This document shows positions 22,321 to 35,845 of a stretch of 64,000 nucleotides of DNA, in pieces. The stretch's first letter is position 1. The number at the start of each line of letters is the position of its first letter. The position numbers were made by a program, and so were the translations under genes. The stretch is from Rhytidiadelphus loreus (taxonomy: Eukaryota; Streptophyta; Bryopsida; Hypnales; Hylocomiaceae). The notes below the pieces were generated by a model that was not told the DNA's origin, searched no databases, and saw nothing but the letters and a program-made list of their open reading frames with translations. Where the stretch lies: assembly GCA_947034895.1 (NCBI GenBank), contig OX344763.1, positions 14,911,001 through 14,975,000 of the forward strand, written 5' to 3'.

Positions 22321-25300
22321 TAGTCAGAAGTCCCTCATTCTATAGTTGAATAAAATTTTGTCAAATTTAATTATTTAATTGTGATTAATTAGATCCTATG
22401 TTTTTCTAAGCTGAAATTTTGGAATCAATAATGAGTCAAAACCACCCTTACAATAATTGCTTCGATGCAATATAAGATGGAAAAGTTGAAATATTATCAC
22501 TCAACAAAGTATTAGAGCTACATATTTACACTACAAAGAGGTTTTAAAGTTAATACACATATTGAGGTACTAAGTGAGAAAATATAAAAATGAAGAGGTT
22601 AAGATTTGGAATTTGACTTAAATGTTTGGACCAAAGAACAAATTTTTATACTAAGTCAATGAGGCACATGCTATAGATGGTTATATCTTACACTCTCAAA
22701 AATTGTATTTCTCCCATATGGAATTGCATTTTTTCTTTAGAGAGGTTATTGGCTTACAAAAGTTCACTTTATAGAAGTTCTACTATAATAATAATAAAAA
22801 ACCTTCCACCCTGGCCTAGACACATTGAAGATGTACAACATAAGTAAGAAAAGAAAGGCAACTTTCATTGGATTTGGAATTCCAATTTTGCTTTGGTGAA
22901 CATGACTTCCAAAAATTTGCATATGTCATTAATGCCAGAGCCCTTCTCTAATAGAATATTCTCTTCCAATCCTAGGGCTATTACCTTATGGAAGTTCTAC
23001 TATAAATGTTGAAATGGAATAATGAGAGTATTTAATTTTTATAGAAAGAAGGGGGGATGTTTTGGTTATCACCACTTTGTGTGCGCAAACTCTCAAGCTT
23101 GAGTTACATAACATTGTTGACCAAGTAGCATTGGGTCCTAAAACAATGTTGGAGATCCAAAAACAATCAAAGATATTCCTTTGAATGACCCAAAGAAGTT
23201 AAGCCCCTTCAATTTCGGGAAGATTATACTTTTTTAGATACCTCATCACTCTTCCATTTAACAAGGAGTCTCCCATAACTTGTGCATAATGTTATGTGAA
23301 TATTTATCCACCTATAGATTAAATTTTACAATCCTCTTAAACCCATGGTCATCCCATATAAATCTAGGAGGTCCATAAAGTGACTAGGCTCAAAAAGAGC
23401 TCTTTAGCATAGAGGTACCTATTGCATTTGCCAACAATTTACATATTAAGGAATAGACACTTTTATTGCCCAATGTGCATCCAACTTCAAAATTGACCCA
23501 CAAAGGTCCAAGAAATATGAAAGACTTGGATTAGATGCCAATTCTATTCATCTTTCAAAGCAAATTTACCGAAAAATATTTCAAGAGAATTCAAACTCCC
23601 CAACTACTACAAATCAATTGATATAGTAGCCAGTAAGCCAACCCCTTTCCAACCACCACTCCATTTCCAATTTATAGGTTGCTTTCTTTTTATGAGGTTG
23701 TGGTGCAATTCGAGGAGCAATTGTGGCACATTATGACTAGCTACAAAGCTATCAATATTGCAACCAACCCTTGGTCGATTTTGCAATTAGCCTATAGTCA
23801 GAAATATAAAAGTCCATATCACCATTATAAGTCAAAGAAAATCTTCCACTAAATAAATTCATAGTAATTACATTTTTTGTAATAAAATTCTGTAAAATAT
23901 ACAATCCTTCCAAAATTTATTTTTGTACATGAGAAAAATTCCACACTCTAAAAAACTACGCTCCAAATATAAATAATTGCTTAAGTGGTTGAAAATTGGC
24001 CGGCTACCTTAACCCCTTAACGCCTTGATCCTTTCTCTAATTTTGGCACATTCTTGCTTATATCTTTCTACAAAATATCATTTACCACAATTTCATGAAA
24101 TTGATCATTAAGGAAGGTTGTCTTTTCAAGATTCAAGTGTTACATTGGATGAATGAGAAGGTAGTTGGATGAAACAACACCTGCAAGCCCTCTGTTCATC
24201 GTCCAGAATAAGGGTTAAATGGTCATTTTATGAACCTCCTACCTTACCTTCTTTTGCACCTTGCGTCGTGTGAATGACCAGTCTCACTGTCTTTTGTGCT
24301 TTGAAAACTGTTATGAAAACTAGACAGGTGATTGAGGTTGTAGACACAGGCAGGTTCCATTTCCCATGAGCACTTTGGAGCCAACCACCTCTTGCTAGCT
24401 GCTGCACTCTTTTAAAATCACACTCTTGGTGCTCTTCGACATGGATGCGTCACCCAAAGTACTGTACTGTACAACTTGGAGTAACTGCGCTTAACTTACA
24501 GCCTCACACTCCTCCTCAGACACTGATTAAGTTATTTTCCTTCTAAATTCTGACTTAACTGAATTCTTATGCCAAGCCATTTCAGTCATCACATTTGTAC
24601 TACGGTAAGCTTTCTGTCTCTTTTCTTTTTTTGGAAACAAATGAAACGAAATTTCATTGCAAGAATACGTTACGGTACTGTCTTGAAGACGTTTGTGATG
24701 ACGGAGGTTCAGTTACTGAAAGAGCCAAGCTTTTGAGTGTCACCATCTTGCAGTTTTGAATGGCGGAGCGAGCAGGCCAGTCTTTGGAAATGGGAAGCGG
24801 AGAGCTCCCCGATGATGAGTGACTAACTTACTGTCGGAAGGCACGTGAAGATGCAGACTGACTGACTGAGAAAGTGAGAAGCTCCATTGGAAACCGTTGT
24901 CTAAAAGTTACAGAGAAGAAGGAGATTTGAAATTTGTGTGTCAGTGGAGGGACTGGAAGTCAGTCTTCACTGGGGGGGGGGGTCTCTTTACGACTGGAAC
25001 AACCGACGGACGGAGGTGGAGCAGGTTCTGAGTTCTGAACTTTATGAAGCAGCCCAATAACCTACAATAAGTTTTGTTTATGAGGCCGTCAGTCACGAGA
25101 TTCTTTTTGGAAAAACGCGCAGTTCTACGGCACGTGTGGTATCGGGAAGGAAATCAGACTCGGTGGACGGACTCCCCGAAACCCCTAAATGCCCAAGGCG
25201 TGTTTTGAACTTCTTGGAATTTGCTCTAAATTGAACAAAATGCCAACATTTTGATAAGTTGTTTCAATTTCTTTTGAATTGTAATTGCACAAATTCAAAC

Positions 25301-27240
25301 TAGACATGTTAGAGATCTCATAGGAAAAGAAAAAACACAACAATATCACTTATGGAGTGAAAGATTATAACGTTTGACCATGAGGGTGTTAGAATTGTAA
25401 AAGTGATGTGAAGTCTCAGTTCGATCCTCTTTTCGCAAGTCAAATCTAAAAATTCGGTGACCAACAAAATATGAGGTTAAAGTGCCTAACATGTATAACC
25501 CCAATCAATTTATGGCTTCTCCAAATCTACTCCGTAATTTTTTTCAAGTGAACTTTAAATGTGATTTTTTCTCCAAGATCTAGTGTATTTGAGGCTCATT
25601 TCCAAGAGCTGTCAACACTAAGGGAAGACAAGATTGCAATGGGCACCCTTGCACAAAATCTTGAATAGGAAAATCACTATCATTTATTTTCAAGATCGGA
25701 CTTTTGATGCTAAAACTAGACTTCAAGAAGAACTTTCCAAAATTATAAACTACTAAAAATAGCAATTTGGTTAGGTTTAATTTAACTTCAAAGTTTTGCA
25801 AACACTAAATTTGGGTGCCTCGGGCATTTAGGGGTCAAGGTAGAAGAATGGACACCAATAGCCACTGAGCATATTTAATATTATTAAACATGCACTAGTT
25901 TTATTGAATCTTCTTGGGGGAAAAGAGAGGATTTTGCTTGCAATGTTTGGACACCATATGATTAAGTTATGAAAATTTAAAGTATTGCTCATAGGGGTAT
26001 CAAAAAACAACACTTGGCTCTTATGGGTTCTTAAATTTTGATTGAGTAAGCTTACATCTTGTGAAATTAGTATTATACCTAATTTTTTGTGATGCTTTGT
26101 AGTCCAAATGTAAGTGTCACATTTGGGGCAATGTTTATTGTAGGTTTATATCCCTTGTAGCCATAGTGATGATCAATTAAATCATTTGGTAGTTGAAATT
26201 AGAAGAAAACTAGTGAATGGGGTGAAAAATCACTAGAATGGACAAACTTCTTGGTGAGAGGAAATATAAATTTTAGCCAAAACTTTGCTTTTCTAAAAAA
26301 TAGACTATGCAACCTAATGATTGTCTCCTAGCTAAAAAAATGATGTTTGAGACTAAGAAATTTGAGTAGGATTTCAAAGGTTGCTACACCCAAATGTGTC
26401 TTATTTTTGTTTTTTTGTTTATTTGGCACTAACATTGAGAAAATAATTAGCAAGCAGTCTATTTGTGACTACACTCATTTATCTTATTAGTTAGGGTTCA
26501 AAATTAGCATTAATAGAAAATGGTGGATTTATAGAATAACTATTGTTGAATTATTTTTTCAAGTGACTTCTTTTGTTGATAGTTTTCCATGCCTTTCTTC
26601 ATCATTCATACTCATGTTTTAAATTGTTCATATTTAGGCAAGGGCGATCATAGATTGTCATGCTTTTAGCAATAAAGATTGTAAACTAAGTATTCCAAAC
26701 TACAATCAAGAAGAGAATGAAAAGAATTGGACTATTGTATCTCATTTCTAAAAATTTGTCGCTTCTAAAATTAAAAGCTATGTGAAAATTGCAAGTCCCT
26801 AAGATCATTCCAAAAGGAGCTAATCTTTTCTATGGATATACTTTCTATGTGCACCCAAGGATGCAATTTTATACACGTATACTTTCTATAAGCACCTTTG
26901 ACTTTTTTCTCCATGTCGGTTTGAACTCGGGTTTGAACCAATGATCTAGTAAAGAAAATCTCTACTAAACCACAAAACAAGGACAACCTTTACCTAGAAA
27001 CAAGTAGAATGGATTTCCTCTTCCCAAAGGAAACATGAAAGAACTAGCCTTTCCCTTTCACTCTAGCTTCTAGTGGCTAAGAATTTGAGTAATTTATCTC
27101 CCTTAATATTTCTTCAACACCTTAGAAAATTGATTTTAGGGGAACAAATCACTGATTCAACCGGCAGGGGAGAGAAAAGTTTGGGCGAAGAAACAAAAGT
27201 GGACATTTTTTAATTTTAATTTTACTGGAACATTTCAAAG
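22321..27240. other. Long non-coding spacer
   Basis: I see no gene in these 4.9 kb. All open frames are short and low-complexity. The part at 24.2-25.2 kb is less AT-rich and contains an uninterrupted run of 11 G at 24972-24982, but no exon-like signals that I can support. Old, decayed transposon sequence is possible around 23.0-23.9 kb but not demonstrable. Confidence 0.4.
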
Positions 27241-27271
27241 CCAAGACAGATGGCCATGTGCTCAAGCAGCC

Positions 27272-27280
27272 TTTTATAAG
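27272..27280 (+). promoter_or_regulatory. Probable TATA box of the YjbQ-like gene
   Basis: TTTTATAAG is followed within about 15 bases by CCCGCCCGC and then by a leader with plausible splice sites. It lies about 1.5 kb upstream of the likely start codon, at the switch from AT-rich spacer to more GC-rich DNA. Confidence 0.5.
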
Positions 27281-28773
27281 TCCCGCCCGCTTCAATCCAT
27301 GTGGAGCTCTGCCAGCAAGCCACTTGTGCAAAAGAATCACGAAGAGAACGGCCACCGCTGGACCGCTAAGTTATTCCACGACCAATACCTGGGTAAGTAA
27401 CTCACGTGATATCCTCCGGGTATCAGTCAAGGTTTCCATGATTTGTGGTGTGCAGGTGCAGCAACAAGAGTTTCGCCGTTGCGAACTGCGAGGATTCTGG
27501 TGGGACGGAGTGTTTTCTGCGAGGGTTTCGAAGCGAGTCCTCGCATTTCAGCTTGCTTTGGAGGTAATTTTCGAATTCTGCTGAAAATTTTGAGCTTCGG
27601 TGGCGGCGATTTTGGGTCAGGATCGGAGTTTCCTCACGTCGGAGTTGTAATTTCATCTTGTCGAGGTTGAGGTGAAACTAATTAGTCGCAATTGCCCGTG
27701 ATGGTTACTTCAACTAATTAGTTGCAAATTTCCTGCGAAAGTAACCTCTGTCTATGAGGAGGATTGTTTGAAGAGAAAGTAGTAGAGACGGAATTGACTT
27801 TGAGCGGTTTAGGGTTTAGGGATAGAGTTCGGCTTAAGCGAACATCGAAATGTGCGTCGTGCTATGACGAATCTTTTGATAATAAAGGTCCGGATTTCTG
27901 ATTTCGATTTATACGTTTCGGAATCCAGTTCTGGGAATCGGACCATTTTGTAGGTTTTGTACTGCATTTTCCTGTCTAGGGTTTTGTCATGGTTAGAGCC
28001 ATGAGGAATTTCAACCTTTGGAGGATCGTGTAGTAGCCCTAGTTTTGGTGATACTTGGGGAACATCGAGTATGTAGCTGCAGGTTGCTGCATTAGCAATT
28101 ATTTGAGCTGAATCGATGCACGTTCTCAAGTAATCAGGGTTACGCTGGCTACCTATCTGTTACAGGGGCACAATTGTAATAGACTGGATCTCCGCATAGA
28201 GTAATTCCAGAGTAGATCGATCAATATATCCGGTGTAAATTACTCTTTAATCTCTAGTGTATTTAAGACAATTTGGCTGAAACTCGAATTGCCACTCAGC
28301 TGATAACCGGAATTGCCACTTTAGATGCGGAGGTTGAAGCGACAAGGTTGACAATAAATCCTACACCTTTATCGGTGCTAAAATCAATTTTATTTGTTTA
28401 ATCTTGTTTGTTTACTGGTGACTTTTACTGTAGTCCAAGCAACAAGAATGAGGAAGACGAGATGTCTCTTAAAAGTACAGTACTTGAGATAGCAAGGTTT
28501 TGACTTTCGAGCTTTCTATTTGAGGTGGACTGGACATTTATTACTTCGAATTCTTCATACGATGTCATAAATGCAATGCTCTGGATTTTCGTAAGCTTGT
28601 CAGCTCACTCGTACTTGCACAAAATATTGGCTCAAATTTTAAGCTTGTTGCTTGGACCTATACAATCTAATGGGACTATCAGTACAGATAATTTATCTGA
28701 TAATCTTTCTTTGGACTGTGATGTAACGGCTTTAAATAGTTTCTCTCTTTCTGAGTCTATCTTGTTGGAAGAT
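27281..28773 (+). other. Probable intron-containing 5' leader of the YjbQ-like gene
   Basis: A likely first non-coding exon ends at TGG|GTAAGT (donor at 27393). An acceptor gtgtgcag ends at 27455, and a second block runs to GGAG|GTAATT (27563). The remainder to the start codon at 28774 would be mostly a second leader intron of about 1.1 kb, with several possible acceptors (for example ctgtag near 28435). No transcript evidence is available to choose between them. Confidence 0.35.
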
Positions 28774-31437
28774 ATGGAGCAGGATAAGAGGAAGAAGTCA
28801 ACGTCGAGCTTTGTTGGTGGAGACGCTGCTAAGGTGCCCAAGTGGGCGCAGAAAACAGTCACACTCCCTGCTGCTAAGCGTGGCTGCCATCTTGTTACAC
28901 CTACTGTAAGAACATCACATTGCAATCCTTTGGCTTGGTGTGATTTTTCCTCCTATCGTTTCAAGAGTCCAAGTCCCTCTCTTTACAACTACACTTGCAA
29001 AAAGCTGCATTCTATCAATTCAGGAATCAATTAGAGTGCTCTACTTCCCAATGGCAAACAAGCGTTCGTCACTCCATGTTTATCACTGCTTTTAGACTCT
29101 GCTGGCTGTCCCTACTCTATTGATTATTATTTTTAATAGAAATCTACCAAAAAACATACCTTATATTATCATATTCTCACTTGGCATTACATTCTTCGTT
29201 TACACTACTAATTGTGTAATATAGTAAAAGGTCACCCAATAACACATTCAGAACATTATCAATTTCCTCAAGTTATTAGTTTTGCAATAAAGAAGGTATT
29301 CGTAGGGTATTGTTGCATCCATTTTTTCAGTTGTAGAAAATGCATAAAAATGATCACTATTTAATCAGTGAAGGCTACCTTGTCATTCATGTCCTCAAAA
29401 TCTCCCCTGCCAGCCTAGGTTGTGGAGTGGATCTGTGCACTACTCTTACACTACTGTACTGTGGGCTAGTTGTACCATAGAGGACCTGGAGGAGGAAACC
29501 CAGCATACTATAAGCATATGATTGTGTTTCTTCCCTCTAAACCCGTACTTTGAAGACCCCGCGGATGAAACCCCTGATCCTGACTTCAAGATTTTGTGAT
29601 AAGGTCTAATAAATATTTACAAAATAAAGGAATTCCTTAGGAGTTCATTGTCTTTGTCTGGAATGAGAGCTAGTGTGTAATTTAGAAGCGTTTTATTAGT
29701 GTCCTTGTAGATAACGGGTCTGTTTATTTATTGACAGATTTTGAAAGATGTGGAGGCTGATTTGGCTCATTTCCAATGTGGTCTTGCTCATTTCTTTTGT
29801 AAGTAACTACCTTCCTGGCAATATTAGCATCATCCTTGCCTTGCTCTAACGCCAGGAACGATGGTATTTTTTGAATTCAGGGCGCGTAGATTGTCAGTTT
29901 TGGTCGTATATGGTGAGCTTGGAGAGTTTTAACAATTTGGTAATCCGTGACAATATGCAAACGAGTTTATAGTCTGAATTCTTGAGGATGCTTCAATTTT
30001 CCCCATCTCATAATAAGGGTGGTGTCTTTGTTGACAACAGTGCAACACACCAGTGCCTCGCTTACGATCAATGAAAACTATGACAGTGATGTTCTCGATG
30101 ACGTCGAAACTTGGCTGACTGGGACAGTACCTGAGGTAAATAAAATTCTTGCCATGCCGTCACTGGATGTGTAATTAAGCTGTATTTGAGGCTACATGCT
30201 TGTGCTTGAAGATAGAGTACATATATCGTTCTTGTAGCCAGTGTTTTCAGCTCTTTTATTTGAGTCTTCATTATGTAGTCTTTCTATGAATCGCAAATCC
30301 CCGTGCATGGTGGTTTGATTTGGTGGGCTGTGCGTCATGATATCTTGTAGGGGCGGAAAGCACCTTGGAAGCATACGATAGAAGGTAAGTTTCTGAGACA
30401 GTCTAGAGCATATACTTGATAGGTTGCACTTATTTTCCGCTTCATCTGACGCTTTATTCTGCTTCATATAATATTCAGTATCTGTACTGTTATACCAGTA
30501 GTAGAGCACACGATTCTATATGCATTAAGATGGTGAGGAAGTATTTTTTTCAAAATTGCTTGTTTTTATGACACAGATTGCAATTCGTGCTTTCCTCTCT
30601 TTTATATGACTATAAGTTCTCCTCAACCGTTACGTTTACATTGTTCTGCAGGACCTGATGATATGCCAGCACATATCAAGTCATCCGTATTTGGTTGCGC
30701 ACTCTCGTATGTTCTTCTCACTCATACAGCTCAGTGGTGGAGTCCTATTTCTGTATCTGTTTTTACAATGAAGATTTTCATTAGTTGATTGAAATAATTA
30801 ACGCCATATATCATTCACTTATGTAAATTTTTTTTCTCTAGTTGAAATTTCTGGAACAGTTTAACCCATTTTACCATGCTCATTCTTTATTGTGCAGAAT
30901 TCCAATTACTGATGGTCGACTCAATTTAGGAACATGGCAGGTAATTTCATGAACCTCCAATCGCAGGCACAATAGACATGGAGTTGAGTGCTATTATAAG
31001 TGGGATATGGTCTCATTGCATTTGATTTGGGAAAACATTTGATTTAAGACTGAACTTGAAACGTCTGGTTCCATATTCAGCTTGAAATCGCCCAAAAACA
31101 TGATTATAGCAACAGCTCTTTGAATGCTCACTGCGAATAGGGTCGATATAGTGGTACTTCCTGTTTAACGATTCATTGCCTCATTTTAGGGACATTGAAG
31201 TTCCGTCTCATGAGAACATTGTCCACGTTGTCTCAATGTCTTTGCACCTTGTCAATACACAATAATCACCTAAGTAAGCATGCGTATTTCGAGGTGAATC
31301 GCAGCTTTGTTTATTAATTTATTAATTTTCTCATACATTTGGTGTATTCTGGACTTGGGTTTCAGGGGATTTGGTTGTGTGAACACCGCGATCATGCCTC
31401 TGCACGGAAGGTGGTTATCACAATGACTGGAGTATAG
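28774..31437 (+). CDS. YjbQ/UPF0047 family protein (annotated in bacteria as secondary thiamine-phosphate synthase)
   Basis: Seven coding exons join in phase: 28774-28905, 29738-29798, 30041-30135, 30351-30384, 30652-30706, 30898-30940 and 31366-31437 (TAG). They give 163 residues, slightly longer than the usual 130-140-residue bacterial proteins. The family forms small trimeric enzymes; a weak thiamine-phosphate synthase activity is reported for bacterial members, but the plant role is unsettled. Conserved elements are present: WAQKTVTLP (30s), GCHLVTP, HTSASLTINENYD (67-79), GPDDMPAHIK (108-117, with the conserved His115), and the family signature ending GxxxLGTWQGI followed by CEHRDH (145-150). 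The ATG at 28774 is preferred because family similarity begins soon after it. An in-frame ATG at 28576 would add 66 residues with a hydrophobic start (MLWIFVSLSAHS), which could be a targeting sequence or just leader. Confidence 0.93.
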
Positions 31438-33779
31438 AGAATTATGATTGTGAAAAGTGAATTTCAAAAAAAAATCTCTGAATTAGAGGATTGTTTGAAC
31501 CAGATGGTTGAGTTCTGGATAAATGTTCAAGATACTGCACTTTACCTATTTTTGAGGTAGGTTCTGAGTCGATCAGTTCTAATCAGCAAGATTGTTATTT
31601 TTGTTTCTGTTTGTAAATATACGAGTTCTCGTTGTTGCTTGCTACTGACTATTTTGAATTCTAGTGGGGTACATTTGTTATTTTCGGAGTGCCTATGGGG
31701 TTTGTGGTAGTAGTGCATGACATTCCTATGAGTCGACATGACGGTGAGTCCGCATGACTTGTTTTGTGAGCCCTTTCATCCATGGCATATTAGGTTGTTG
31801 CTAGGTATTTGGACATGCATTTCTTTTGATACTCATAAACATTGGAACTAGCACAAAAAATACAAAAATTGACTACAATATTCCTAATTTGAAACTCTGA
31901 TTTTGAAATTTTGAAATTTAAAAAGATGACATTGTATGTGGAAGTTTTTTGTCTCTCCATCCTTGGTCTAAGGTAATTTCATCTAATTGTGACTTGTTTT
32001 TGATATCAACCTATACATCTATTATTTATGAGTCCAAGGTTGATTTTAGGTATTTATATTTGTTAGGTACTTTGTATAAATTACAGTTTATTTGTATGGT
32101 GTTCAAAAAATGTATGCTAAAAGAATCTTAAATGCCATGTTATTTTCACAAGATCTAATAAAAATTTAGACAACTCAATCTATAAAATACCATGTTCAAA
32201 TATTTATTTGACAATTTAATGTAATTACTTTAAAAGAAGCACTTGTAATAAGAATTTCATCCTTTGGGATTTGCTAACTTTGTCTATTTGTTAGATTTTC
32301 AATACCAAAGTGAAACACTTTATTGCGGGGATTTTATTTAGAGAGTGGTGATTTTGTGAAAAAATGTTGGAACAATTTGCAAAATCATCTGCAATTTGGG
32401 GATGGATGAAATCATTGAGAATTATCCAAAAGAATTCAAAGGATAATGATATTTCCATATTTAAATAAATGTACATATAATTGATTGAGTAAATGATGAA
32501 AGATAATTTATATACTTATTGCTTCAATCATTACTTTGAACAAAATTGCAAGTAATATTATTTTGAAAATTTGAAAATAAAATCCCGACTCCAATGTCTA
32601 TAGTGTCTAGCTTCTCAACTCATTCATTTGAATTTTTTATATAGAAAGGTACAATTGTGGGCTTGATGAAGTGGAAACATGTGAGGGTGTGTTCCAAAGT
32701 CATTTAGATAGGATTCAAGACTTTGCTCTTGCTAATAATAAAGGCAAGAAGTTGATGAAATAAATGTAGAATTTAATTTGGTACAAAACTAGAAGATTAC
32801 AAAGTCTAAAGTGTCTAGCTCAAATTAGGAGAATGGGCCACATATAACACTTGTACAAAGTTTAGTATAGAGTTTTGAATCTCATTCTCCTCTCATATTG
32901 TATTTGGACTATTTAATACTCCATACATGTTTCTTACTAAACTACTATTTTTACAAGATTTGATGATTGTAATAGTAGAACATTTCAAATGTAATTAGCT
33001 TAGAGAAAGAAAAATTTATGCAGATTTCAAACATATTCCTTGTAAATCTTAGATTATTGCATCATACAATTTGGAAGCCAATTTTTAATTCTTGAGGGGG
33101 TACTTAGGAAATTTATCTTGCAACGTGTCGCCAAAGATATGGTCTTTTTTATTCATGAACCCTAAAATTTAGAAAATAATTCCAAATAATATATCATATC
33201 AAAAATAGAAGAATGAGAATTATAATAAATATAGGGTCGTAAGTAATCTGACTCATTTGATTTTTTTAGATCTAATTTACTATTAACAATAAGTATCCTA
33301 AGTTAGGATTGGAGGTAGAATTTGTATTCCCACCTATAATTCAAAAATGATGAAACTTTCGCATGAAGTAGACAATCCCCTAAAGTAGCTATCATCTTCC
33401 TTTTCATTCTACAATTGTTGTTCTCTTTTGTATAGGGTTGGGTTAGAAATATGTTTCGTAGCAACTTCCAACAAAGCTTTCTTGTCACAATTTTTTGTAT
33501 TGTTGTGAATGCTTTAGAGGCAAGGGCATTTTGAATTTGGGTTTGTACAAACTCCAAAGCAATTTTGTTTCATTTCAATTGTAGTTTTGGGCAACATGGT
33601 TGATCGGGTAACCTTGTAGATGTTGGACAATGAAGCTTCACTTGGTGTAATGGTGAAGTTGGTGTGATTGTTGGAAATTTGAGGTTTCATTCCAATGCCT
33701 TGTTTTGTTTTGGAGTCCATCTTTTATATGAAAAAATATCCAAAATGGTGGTGCTTCTTTGAATTCATTCTTGAAAGAA
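31438..33779. other. 3' flank and AT-rich spacer, no gene seen
   Basis: The first few hundred bases probably hold the YjbQ-like gene's 3' untranslated region. No family is recognisable in the short frames that follow (up to 84 codons). Confidence 0.4.
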
Positions 33780-34400
33780 AGTTGTCTGCATGCTTGAAAT
33801 TTTTTAGATCATTTGGAATCGTACAACATTTAGAAAAAAACCAATAAGTTGAAAGAAGTAGGATATGATTTAAAATACTAAATTGTTAACAATTTATTTA
33901 TGAAAATGAAAAATCCCAATCCCAATGGATGTAATGTTATGATAAAAAATCTACACCTTATTTTTTAATTTCAAAAGTATTGAAAATTGAGTTAAATAAA
34001 GGACTTCAAAGTTTATCTTAGAGTAGAGATTCCATAACTACCTGCAAACTATCCTAACCTAAAACTCCTCGTAACTTTCATCTTAGTAATAAAAATGGAA
34101 TGATTCAAAACTTTCTACATACATATAAATACAGAGAACCAATTTCAAATTTTTATTTCTTAAGAAAAATCTTTTTTAAAGAAGTTTTTTTATTGCCCGG
34201 GTTACCCACCAAGCAATGAAAACTACATATCATACAATAACTTTTTGACTATGTAGTCAAGAGTTATTATTGGGCCTTAAAGCTACTCCTCAAGCACATG
34301 TTGTGTGAAAATTTCAAAGAAAAATAAATAAAAACCTCATTTGTAGTGAACTTCCCAAAATCGCTATATTGCCAAAAAACATAGTTTGGGCATTTAGGGA
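33780..34400 (-). mobile_element. TTAA-family element, inverted, left end lost
   Basis: The body at 33845-34260 matches the element at 11050-11430 almost block for block ('actaaattgttaa', 'aatggatgtaatgttatgataaa', 'gaaaattgagttaaataaaggacttcaaag'). The right end is TTTAGGGA followed by TTAA (34401-34404). The left limit is approximate. Confidence 0.5.
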
Positions 34401-34439
34401 TTAATCTACAATCAACTCTATCATTGTAGCTTCAAAAAT

Positions 34440-34640
34440 CTAGTGCTTTATTTTGAATTTCTATTATTCTATACCTTAAATGTTGTTGTTTGTTTTGTTT
34501 GTTATAGTGAGATCTCTGGAATTGTGCGTTCCCTAATCACATTCTTAATACTCTTGGAAAACTCTTTGCGAGGAGGGGTGCCTAGACTTTGTTTTATGGT
34601 GTTTCAATTCACAACAAAAAAAAGGATATTGAATTTTGAA
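34440..34640 (+). repeat. Inverted copy of the 60.0-60.8 kb repeat family
   Basis: The 'tgttttgtttgttatagtgagatctctgg' to 'ggtgcctagactttgttttatggtgtttc' stretch is the inverse of a unit at about 60050-60220. Both carry an open frame whose peptides align (here FVCYSEI, ITF, SLRGGV, LCF), on opposite strands of the window. Confidence 0.55.
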
Positions 34641-34906
34641 TTTTTATGAATTAGAAAATTAGAAAATTATTTTTATTTTTATTTTATTATATTGTGGCAA
34701 TGGCACAAGGCATACTAAACTAGGGCATACTAGAACATTTAAATTAGACAAACAACGCTACTAACTTCTAAAATGCTTCTATTTATTTTTAATTTATTTT
34801 TAAATCCACCCTAAATGCTAGGAGAATATAGAGGTATGTATATACTTGTGGACAAGCATTAGAAGGAGATACTCATCTTCCAAAATATAAACTTGAGATT
34901 ACTTAA

Positions 34907-35841
34907 CCCCTAAAGGACCATTGTCTCTTCGGGGGACAAATGCGTTTTCGGGCAAATACCTACGGGTTGAAATTTTCTCCTAATTTTTTGAAATTCTTTT
35001 TGGAGGTAGAAAAGTTGATTAGCTTCGTGAGGATATAGTTTTTTTCACAATCGGTGCCCGGGAACAATAGTTATGACCAAATAAGCTCAAACGAGGGGAC
35101 GGCGGGCAGCTCGGGCAGCCCAAAAAAATGGACAAAAATTTGAATTTTCTTTTTAATATTATTTTTTTCTCATAGATTATATTTTTTTCTATTTGGAAAG
35201 CTTTGATTCATTTCATTTGGATATGTTATGAGAAAGTTATGGACATTCTTGTTTCTCGGGCAGTTAGAGCATTTTCTTGAAAAAATAACTTGTAGGATTC
35301 ATTTCTGAATGCAATTTTTCAAATTTTTCAATTTTTTTTTTTGCCATGGTCTGATTTACTTGCTAGAACAATCTCACCATTGGGATTAGTGCATTTTAAT
35401 TCCATCTAAAACATATGAATATTTTAGATTTTCCTTCTATCTCATACCTACTTCTACTTAAAAGAATTTTAAGAATGATAATTAATTTTTTTTTGAATTT
35501 TTCTTTTTTTCTAGACTCTCAACTCAATTCTCCACTATAAATATTTAAAGCTCAAAACTTTGTAGTGCAAAAATTTTAAGTTAAAAATGTTCAAAGTCAA
35601 AAAATCTAATCCCGTAATGTGCTGAAAAACTTGTTTTTTCTACTTTAAACGCAGATATCTTGCAATCTGAGCGGTCAAAAATTCTGAAATTTTTTCCACA
35701 CACTCTCATACTAGTTAGGTGTAAGATCCTACGGTTAGATATGAAGAAAAAAAACAATTTCATTTTTTTTTTACTCCTTGCTATAGATAAGGCAGTTTTG
35801 AGTGTTTTTTTTGCAGAAAAATGGCCTTGGTCCTTTAGGGG
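34907..35841 (+). mobile_element. TTAA-flanked MITE-like element, full-length reference copy
   Basis: At 935 bp this is the cleanest copy. TTAA (34903-34906) precedes CCCCTAAAGGACCA, and the right end reads TGGTCCTTTAGGGG followed by TTAA (35842-35845), so the outer 14 bases are perfectly inverted. Just inside the left end is a second short palindrome (GTCTCTTCGGGGGAC). TTAA on both sides with a C-run terminus is what piggyBac-type transposons leave. There is no transposase frame, so if mobile it would depend on a transposase elsewhere. Confidence 0.8.
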
Positions 35842-35845
35842 TTAA

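Noticed and set aside
28632..28925. Minus-strand 97-codon frame
   Set aside because: It is antisense to the first coding exon of the YjbQ-like gene, which is well supported on the plus strand.
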